Source of the DNA: Streptomyces lacrimifluminis
GTDB lineage: Bacteria; Actinomycetota; Actinomycetes; Streptomycetales; Streptomycetaceae
Reading direction: 5' to 3'
DNA: 35,886 bases
Assembly: GCF_014646095.1 (NCBI RefSeq)
Contig: NZ_BMMU01000047.1
Location: 1-35,886, forward strand
This document shows positions 30,749 through 35,886 of this stretch, one piece after another. The translations under genes were made by a program, and so were the position numbers. The notes under the pieces were generated by a model that was not told the origin of the DNA, made no database searches, and saw nothing but the letters and a program-made list of their open reading frames with translations. Numbering within the stretch: position 1 is the stretch's first letter; each line of letters starts with the position of its first letter.

Positions 30749-32935
30749 GTGCCTCTGCACAGGGACGACCCGAAGTCGGTCGGCGGGTACAGGCTGATGG
30801 ACCGGCTCGGCGCCGGGGGCATGGGAGCCGTCTACCGGGCCAGATCGCGCTCGGGCCGTGAGGTCGCCGTCAAGGTAGTGCACGCCCAGTACGCCGAGGA
30901 CGTCGTCTTCCGTGCCCGGTTCCGGCAGGAGATCGAGGCCGTCCGCAAAGTGAGCGGCGTCTTCACCGCACCGGTGGTGGATGCCGACCCGGAGGCGCCG
31001 CGGCCGTGGATGGCGACTCAGTACGTGCCCGGCCGTTCGCTCGCCGAGCGGATCCGCGACCAGGGCGCGCTCCGCGGCGGCGAACTGCGGCGACTGGCGC
31101 TGGGGCTGGTGGAGGCACTGCGGGACATCCACCGGGCCGGCGTGGTGCACCGGGACCTGAAACCGGGTAACGTCCTGATGGCCGAGGACGGTCCCCGAGT
31201 TATCGACTTCGGCATCTCCCGCGCGGCGGAAAACCACCTCACCCTCACCGAGACCGGCCAGATGATCGGCACCGCGCCGTTCATGTCCCCGGAGCAGTTC
31301 ACCGACGCCCGCACGGTCGGGCCGGCCTCGGATGTCTTCTCACTCGGCGCGCTGCTGGTCTATGCCAGGACCGGGCGCGGGCCCTTCGACGCCGACAGCC
31401 CCTATGTGACGGCCTACCGGGTGGTCCACAACGAGCCCGTGCTGGAGGGGGTCGAGCAGCCGTTGCGCGGCATCCTGGAGCGCTGTCTGGCCAAAAAGGC
31501 CGCGGACCGGCCGGACCTGGAGGAACTGGCCCGGGAGTTCGCCGAAGCCCTGCCGGAGACGGACGCGGGCGACGCGCACACGGTGACGTTGCGCTCGGGC
31601 ACCCCGGTCACCGGGCGGGAGCGCGCCGGGGCGGGCGCCGGACCGGGGAACGAGGGCCGGCCCGGCCGGCGACGCGGTCGCCTCCGCCCCCTGTGGGCCG
31701 CTACCGGCACGGTCGGCGCGCTGGCCCTCGGGCTGACGGCCTATCTGCTGGTCGGGCCGGAGCGGGCGCAGGACGGGGCCAGCGCCCCGCCCGACGGCTG
31801 GCGACCCTGGCGGACGACCATGCACGAGACCGCCGCCCACGGGGCGAGGACCTCGCTGAAAGGGAGCGTCGTGACCGACGTCGGGCCGTATTGCCAGGCG
31901 TACGAGGGCGCCGTCTACTGCGGAGGCGACGGGGTGCTTCCGGTGCGCCTGAACGGCCTTACCGGCGAGACGGTCTGGCGCGCCGCCATCGCACCGCCCG
32001 GCGCCACCAGGGAGTCGTACTCCACAGTTCTCCTGGGTGTCCATGGCGGGACGATGGTCGTCCAGCAGGTCCTCACCAGCGACAGCTACGCGGCCAGTGT
32101 CGTGGCCCTCGACACCGCGAGCGGCGCGCGGCTGTGGACCCGTCCGGTTACCGAGACGACAGGCAACACGCTCTTTTGGGGCGACCTGGTCGTGATCCCG
32201 AACGCCGACGGCCGGTCGGTGACCGCCCGTTCCGCCCGGACCGGCGCCGGGCGCTGGACGGCCCTCCTGCCCGCAGGCTACTACTGCGGGTTCGTCGAGG
32301 CGGGCGGCACCCTGTATGCGCAGTGCATCCCCGAGAAGGACGATCCCAAGGACTTCGTGGTGCTCGCGTTCGACTCGGCGGACGGTTCGACGAGGCGGCT
32401 GGCGGCCCCGTACAACAGCGGCCTCGCCGGTACCTTCGACGGCCGGCTGCTGTTCCTGGTGCAGGGCGGGGACGACGAGAACGCGCCGGACGCCCCGTAC
32501 GTCCGGATCGAGCTGGTGGACCCTCGCACCGGCGCCCGCAGCACCACGAAACTGACGAAGGAGTACGTGGGCGAGGTGACGCTGGCCGACGGCACTCTGT
32601 GGTTCGCCTCGCCCAGCGGCGAGGTGACCGCCGTGTCGCCCGGCACGGGAAAGCCGCTGTGGCGGACTCAGACCAACCTGGAACAGCCCGGTGAGGTCCG
32701 GTACGACCGGCGGACCCGTGCCCTGTACCTGGCCAGCGCCAGTGGCCGGGTGGCGGCCCTCGACCGGGCGGGGACGCTGCTGTGGGAGACGCTGCCCCGG
32801 GTCGAGCGGGCGTCCGGCGGCTGGGTCGACCACTCGCTGCTGCTCCAGGACGGCACGCTAGTGGTGGTCACCCCCGACGGCACGGTCTTCAGCCTCGACC
32901 CCGCTCACCCCGAGCGGAAATCCGCCTCGGGGTGA
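30749..32935 (+). CDS. Ser/Thr protein kinase with membrane anchor and PQQ-like beta-propeller
   Basis: 728 residues from GTG 30749, 10 bases after GGAAGGA. Kinase domain about 10-270: glycine loop GAGGMG (21-26), K42 in VAVK, HRDLKPGN with D136, DFG at 153-155 and the SPEQF activation-segment end. Then a Gly/Pro/Arg linker, one transmembrane helix (about 314-335, LWAATGTVGALALGLTAYLL) and an external part with repeated strand motifs such as LNGLTGETVWRA, LDTASGARLWTR, VSPGTGKPLWRT and LDRAGTLLWET, a PQQ-type beta-propeller. The layout is like AfsK, which links outside signals to development or metabolism in Streptomyces. No substrate gene is adjacent. Intact, with terminator at its end. Confidence 0.93.
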   Translation: MPLHRDDPKSVGGYRLMDRLGAGGMGAVYRARSRSGREVAVKVVHAQYAEDVVFRARFRQEIEAVRKVSGVFTAPVVDADPEAPRPWMATQYVPGRSLAERIRDQGALRGGELRRLALGLVEALRDIHRAGVVHRDLKPGNVLMAEDGPRVIDFGISRAAENHLTLTETGQMIGTAPFMSPEQFTDARTVGPASDVFSLGALLVYARTGRGPFDADSPYVTAYRVVHNEPVLEGVEQPLRGILERCLAKKAADRPDLEELAREFAEALPETDAGDAHTVTLRSGTPVTGRERAGAGAGPGNEGRPGRRRGRLRPLWAATGTVGALALGLTAYLLVGPERAQDGASAPPDGWRPWRTTMHETAAHGARTSLKGSVVTDVGPYCQAYEGAVYCGGDGVLPVRLNGLTGETVWRAAIAPPGATRESYSTVLLGVHGGTMVVQQVLTSDSYAASVVALDTASGARLWTRPVTETTGNTLFWGDLVVIPNADGRSVTARSARTGAGRWTALLPAGYYCGFVEAGGTLYAQCIPEKDDPKDFVVLAFDSADGSTRRLAAPYNSGLAGTFDGRLLFLVQGGDDENAPDAPYVRIELVDPRTGARSTTKLTKEYVGEVTLADGTLWFASPSGEVTAVSPGTGKPLWRTQTNLEQPGEVRYDRRTRALYLASASGRVAALDRAGTLLWETLPRVERASGGWVDHSLLLQDGTLVVVTPDGTVFSLDPAHPERKSASG

Positions 32936-32940
32936 GCGGG
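32900..32940 (+). terminator. Bidirectional terminator overlapping the kinase stop
   Basis: CCCGCTCACCCCGAG (32900-32914) pairs perfectly with 32926-32940, with CGGA/TCCG extending the stem inside. The kinase stop codon TGA lies in the right arm, so the last codons encode the left arm. The nadA scrap on the other strand ends just beyond. Confidence 0.7.
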
Positions 32941-32959
32941 GCCGGGAGCCCGGCCCCGG

Positions 32960-33308
32960 CAGCGCCAGCCTCGCGAACGCCTCGGTCTCCCGGTCGACCT
33001 CGATGCGGTTGACCAGGTTGCCCTCGGCGAGGGACTCCAGGATCCATACCAGGTGCGGCAGATCGATGCGGTTCATCGTCGAGCAGAAGCAGACCGTCTT
33101 GTCGCGAAAGACGATCTCCTTGCCCTCCGGCGCGAAACGGTTCGCCAGCCGGCGGACCAGGTTCAGATCCTGCCCCGATGGCCCACTTGGAACCGGCTGG
33201 GGCCGCCTCCAGCGCCTTGATGATGTACTCGGTCGAGCCGACCCAGTCCGCCGCCTCCACCACCTCGTGCTTGCACTCCGGGTGGACCAGGACGTTCACG
33301 TTCACTAA
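32960..33308 (-). pseudogene. nadA: Quinolinate synthase (NadA) C-terminal fragment
   Basis: The frame reads NVLVHPECKHEVVEAADWVG, then STEYIIKALEAAPAGSKWAI. After a one-base shift near 33175 it goes on as RLANRFAP, KTVCFCSTMNRIDLPHLVWI, LVNRIEVDRETEAFARLAL. NadA makes quinolinate for NAD synthesis with a 4Fe-4S cluster, and cluster Cys residues (PEC and CFC) are still visible. The N-terminal two thirds are missing, and the end is replaced at 32960. A scrap from the core genome joined to a TPR-regulator scrap. Confidence 0.82.
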
Positions 33309-33319
33309 GGCGACGCGTT

Positions 33320-33895
33320 CTTCGAGGCAGGCGGGAACGCGAGCGCTGAGGCGCAGCCGTGCCTGGCGCCATGCGGCTCGTCCGCCTGCAGGGCGGCGAG
33401 CCGGTCCCGTACCTGCTGTGCGGTGTGGAGCAGCGACTGCCGTTCGGCGTCATCGAGCGCGCGGATCCAGTCCGGTCGTGCGGCCTCCCGCTCGCCCATG
33501 GCCAGACGGGTGTCGCCCATGCGCATCAGCACGCCGACGACGTTCCTGTGGTCCCCAGTTCGTCGAACGCCTTCATCGCCCGCCGGTAGGTGGCCATCGC
33601 CTCCTCGTACCGGCCGAGCAGACGGAGTGCGTGGGCCAGAACGTCCCGGCCCTGCGCCTCCTGCCACCGTGCGTCCAGACGCCGGAACAGGGCGATGGCC
33701 TCCTCGCTGTAGGCGAGGCTACTTTCGGGCTGTCCCGTCTTGGAACGCAACCAGGCGAGTTCGACGAGGCACTCGGACACCCACAGTTCGTTCCCTGTCT
33801 CCGGGACAGTGCCAGGCCTCGCTCGGAGAACGCCAGGGCCTCCCGGAACCGGCCGAGTTGCCGACTGCCCCAAGGTCTCTGCAGATCCATGGGCG
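33320..33895 (-). pseudogene. TPR region of an AfsR/LuxR-like regulator, frameshifted
   Basis: In three frames one can follow LGRFREALAFSERGLALSRR, then LWVSECLVELAWLRSKTGQP, SSLAYSEEAIALFRRLDARW, LRLLGRYEEAMATYRRAMKA and NVVGVLMRMGDTRLAMGERE with LHTAQQVRDRLAALQADE. These are tetratricopeptide repeats as in the C-terminal part of SARP/AfsR-type or NB-ARC regulators. The DNA-binding and ATPase parts are not present. Frame changes near 33790 and 33545 make it non-functional. Confidence 0.7.
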
Positions 33896-33911
33896 ACGGG
33901 GCCGTTCCCGC

Positions 33912-34520
33912 CTATCGCGGCCCCGACGGTTCGGCCGGTCGATTCGGCAGAGCCTGGGCATTCTTGGCGGCGGCTGCCGCGATGGTTGCCAGGTCTTCGC
34001 CCGAGAAGCCGGCGCGGCTCAGCACCGCCAGAGATTTGTTCGTCGCCAGCGTGCACAACGCCAGCTCTGCCGCCTCCTGCTCACCGGCCCCCGCCGCCAG
34101 CAACGCCTGCTCCAGCATCGCCCGCAAACCGTCGATCATGGCGCGGACCATCGCCCGGCCCTCCGCGTCGAGGGCCGGGAACTGCGTTGCCGACACCGTG
34201 AGCAGGCAGCCATCCGGGACCGTCGGGTCGGCGATGCGGTTCAGGGCGACCTGCAGGTAGGCGGTCACAACGGCGCTCGGGCTCGGGTGGGGGCCGGACA
34301 GTGCCTGCTCGTACAGCGGGTGGTAGGTCTGCGCGTACCGTTGGAGGCTTTTCCGGAAGAGGGCGCTCTTGTCGCCGAAGGTGCCGTAGAGCGAGCCCCG
34401 GCCCAGGCCCGTGCCCTCGGTCAGGCGATCGATCGAGGCCTCCGAATAACCCCAGCGCCAGAAGACGTGCATCGCACGTCGTAGCGCCTCGTCCACGTCG
34501 AATTGCTTGCGGCCTGCCAT
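33912..34520 (-). CDS. TetR-family regulator
   Basis: 202 residues from ATG 34518-34520. The N-terminal helix-turn-helix is FDVDEALRRAMHVFWRWGYS, EASIDRLTEGTGLGRGSLYG and TFGDKSALFRKSLQRY, in the AcrR/YcdC style where WRWGY and GSLYGTFG are common. The C-terminal helical part is like TetR_C proteins with DGCLLTVSATQF. It is divergent from the hydrolase gene with a palindrome between them, so it most likely represses that gene. Confidence 0.92.
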   Translation of the reverse strand: MAGRKQFDVDEALRRAMHVFWRWGYSEASIDRLTEGTGLGRGSLYGTFGDKSALFRKSLQRYAQTYHPLYEQALSGPHPSPSAVVTAYLQVALNRIADPTVPDGCLLTVSATQFPALDAEGRAMVRAMIDGLRAMLEQALLAAGAGEQEAAELALCTLATNKSLAVLSRAGFSGEDLATIAAAAAKNAQALPNRPAEPSGPR

Positions 34521-34532
34521 GGTCCGTCAGTC

Positions 34533-34566
34533 TACACATCTTGTACCGATCATTCAAGGATGTGTA
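34533..34566. promoter_or_regulatory. Likely TetR operator between the divergent genes
   Basis: TACACATC (34533-34540) and GATGTGTA (34559-34566) are exact complements, and TTG/CAA extend them with a one-base offset. The right arm overlaps the start region of the hydrolase gene (ATG 34560 or 34566), so a bound repressor would cover its start codon. The centre holds TTGTACCGATCATTCAA. Confidence 0.6.
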
Positions 34567-35477
34567 TGGTCGCCAGCATGACAAGCTTGAGTTCGTTACG
34601 GCTGCCTGACGGGTTTCTTGACGTCTTCACCAGCCGGCTCGTGGAGGTGAACGGACTGCGGCTGCACGCGGTCACCGGCGGGGACGGCCCGGCGCTGCTG
34701 CTGATCGGCGGGTGGCCCCAGACCTGGTACGCCTGGCGGGAGGTGATGCCCGCGCTCGCCCGCCAGCACACCGTCGTCGCCGTCGACTCGCGCGGAGCCG
34801 GGCTCTCCGACAAGCCCGACGACGGTTACGACGCCGGCACGCTGGCCGCCGATCTGGTCGCGTTGATGGCCGCGCTCGGGCACGACCGGTTCGACGTGGT
34901 CGGCCACGACATCGGTACGTGGACCGGATACGCCCTCGCCGCCGATCACCCCGAGCGGGTGGGCCGGCTCGGCATCCTCGAAGCAGTGATCCCCGGTCTC
35001 ACGCCGTCCCCGCCGTTCTTCGGCCCGGCCGCGGTCAACCTGAAACTCTGGCAGTTCGGCTTCAACCGGCTCACCGACATCAACGAGGAACTGGTCCGGG
35101 GACGGGAGCGGCTCTTCTTCGGCTACCAGTTCTCCACCAAGGCCGCCACCCCGGACGCGATCCCCGCGTACGCCGTCGACGTCTACGTCGACGCGATCGC
35201 CGCGGATCCTCGCGCGCTGCGGGCGAGCTTCGCGTACTACCGGGCGCTGGACGAGACGATCGCGCAGAACGAGCAGCGCAGCAAGACCCGGCTGACGCTG
35301 CCGGTGCTCGCCGTCGGCGGCGCGCTGTGGAGCGGCGCGAATGCCGCCCAGACGATGCGGCTGGCGGCCGACGACGTCACGGGGGTCGTCCTCGACGACT
35401 GCGGCCACTACCCGGCCGAGGAGCAGCCGGCGCGGTTTGTCGAGATCCTGGAGGACTTTCTCGCGGCCAACCGGTAG
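34566..35477 (+). CDS. Alpha/beta hydrolase, epoxide-hydrolase/dehalogenase type
   Basis: 303 residues from ATG 34566 (AAGG 6 bases before); 34560 and 34578 are alternatives. The oxyanion region is GGWPQTWYAWREVMP, which usually begins HGWP. The nucleophile elbow GHDIGTW places Asp (D115) where lipases have Ser, as in epoxide hydrolases and haloalkane dehalogenases. The catalytic His is H281 in CGHYPAEEQP. A cap domain with FFGYQFSTKAATPDAIPAYA and YRALDETIAQNEQRSKTRL lies between. It probably hydrolyses an epoxide or a similar small ligand in the cytoplasm, under control of the divergent TetR gene. Confidence 0.9.
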   Translation: MVASMTSLSSLRLPDGFLDVFTSRLVEVNGLRLHAVTGGDGPALLLIGGWPQTWYAWREVMPALARQHTVVAVDSRGAGLSDKPDDGYDAGTLAADLVALMAALGHDRFDVVGHDIGTWTGYALAADHPERVGRLGILEAVIPGLTPSPPFFGPAAVNLKLWQFGFNRLTDINEELVRGRERLFFGYQFSTKAATPDAIPAYAVDVYVDAIAADPRALRASFAYYRALDETIAQNEQRSKTRLTLPVLAVGGALWSGANAAQTMRLAADDVTGVVLDDCGHYPAEEQPARFVEILEDFLAANR

Positions 35478-35496
35478 CAGGCACGCCACACGGTGA

Positions 35497-35665
35497 ACTT
35501 CGCGAACGACAGACGAAACTTCACGAACTCCGCTACGTCGTCGAGCAGGCCTTCGCCCTCTCCACCAGTTCGAACGCCTCGCCATCCGAGGGGAACGACG
35601 CCTCGAACTCCACGACGCCTTCGTCTCCCTGACACTCAGCCTCACCTGCTGACGACGCCTCAAGA
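35497..35665 (+). pseudogene. IS5-type transposase C-terminal scrap
   Basis: The frame reads RQTKLHELRYVVEQAFAL; after a shift near 35558 it continues as HQFERLAIRGERRLELHDAF, with a TGA near the end followed by RRLKKAHP. This matches the final part of IS5-family transposases (LRYVVEQT.ALLHQF.RLAIRWERR). The rest is missing. Confidence 0.65.
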
Positions 35666-35843
35666 AGGCCCACCCAGGACCCTTTACGAGCTCTTGCTGC
35701 CGCCATTCGCTGCTCGTCCACAGGGCAGCGGGACGGCTCCGTGTGATGAGCGGGCCGTGTTCACTGCCGTGGTGTACGTGCGTACTGACCAGCGGTTGCG
35801 CAGGGCGGCATCAAAGAGACAGAACCTAAGGGCTGTCCCGTAA
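35660..35843 (+). pseudogene. IS5-type transposase N-terminal scrap
   Basis: The frame encodes LLLPPFAARPQGSGTAPCDE, then RAVFTAVVYVRTDQRLRRAA, as in the start of IS5-type transposases (LLPP....GG..P.DERAVF.AVVYVLTSG). It breaks off after VVYV. The order C-terminal scrap then N-terminal scrap shows rearrangement or two different copies. Confidence 0.6.
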
Positions 35844-35886
35844 CGATCTTGGAGTTGGGAGGGGCAAGGTCGGCTGCTCCGGCTGG
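35828..35886. other. Probable IS end at the window edge
   Basis: GGGCTGTCCCGTAACGATCT near 35830 resembles the terminal repeat GGGCTGTCCCGTAA of IS elements common in Streptomyces. The element would continue past the window. Confidence 0.45.

Noticed and set aside
31340..32833. Minus-strand ORF of 497 codons opposite the kinase
   Set aside because: The kinase and beta-propeller motifs on the plus strand explain the region; the antisense frame has no domain.

Overview
The window is high-GC actinobacterial DNA and almost certainly Streptomyces. Supporting signs are the codon use (G/C third positions), a CebR-type cellulose operator upstream of a secreted LPMO gene with a rare TTA codon, an AfsK-like kinase with a beta-propeller sensor, and many Streptomyces-type IS elements and TrwC/MobF relaxase genes. 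No rRNA, tRNA, CRISPR array or replication gene was seen. The pattern of many IS copies, cut-off genes and frameshifted remnants fits a chromosome arm or a decayed linear plasmid or integrative element; this placement is inference.

Layout. 1-4.2 kb: a partial 3' end of an unknown gene, scraps of a pentapeptide-repeat family gene, a truncated IS481 copy, an intact GNAT acetyltransferase, and fragments of a tyrosine integrase and a toxin-like gene. 4.2-8.6 kb: the first MobF relaxase locus, interrupted by an IS481 element with a 6-bp target duplication and carrying a 5 x 14 bp tandem repeat, then a small ORF and a DUF3223/DCL-like gene. 8.8-12.4 kb: an aldo/keto reductase, a secreted protein, a cluster of TGCGCA-centred palindromes and a small membrane protein gene that ends at an IS. 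12.4-13.7 kb: fused IS5 and IS3 remnants. 13.9-17.2 kb: a carbohydrate and secretion segment with a GH16-like protein, a frameshifted lamin-tail secreted protein, an AA10 lytic polysaccharide monooxygenase behind a CebR box, and a small hypothetical gene. 17.3-20 kb: a ctaD fragment and the second broken MobF relaxase locus. 20.4-22.2 kb: an IS6 element inserted in or joined to an IS21 element. 22.3-23.5 kb: decayed fragments (F420/NADP oxidoreductase, MarR, ATP-dependent DNA ligase, SDR). 23.5-26.6 kb: an operon of patatin-like hydrolase, Baeyer-Villiger monooxygenase and truncated SDR, with a divergent TetR gene. 26.7-30.6 kb: further fragments, an unrecognised 117-residue gene, an ISL3 scrap, a broken integrase and a complete IS5-type element. 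30.7-35.5 kb: a Ser/Thr kinase, nadA and TPR-regulator fragments, and a divergent TetR plus epoxide-hydrolase-like pair. 35.5 kb to the end: more IS5-type remnants.

Genes likely to work are the GNAT, DCL-like, AKR, secreted 195-residue protein, GH16-like, LPMO, patatin/BVMO with TetR, kinase, and TetR/hydrolase genes, plus the IS6 and IS5 elements. The conjugation genes, integrases, MarR, ligase, ctaD and nadA copies are relics. I found no convincing new multi-gene defence or biosynthetic system. The most unusual signals are the palindrome cluster near 11.2-11.6 kb, the out-of-phase 14-bp repeat in the relaxase locus, and the CebR plus TTA-codon control of the LPMO.
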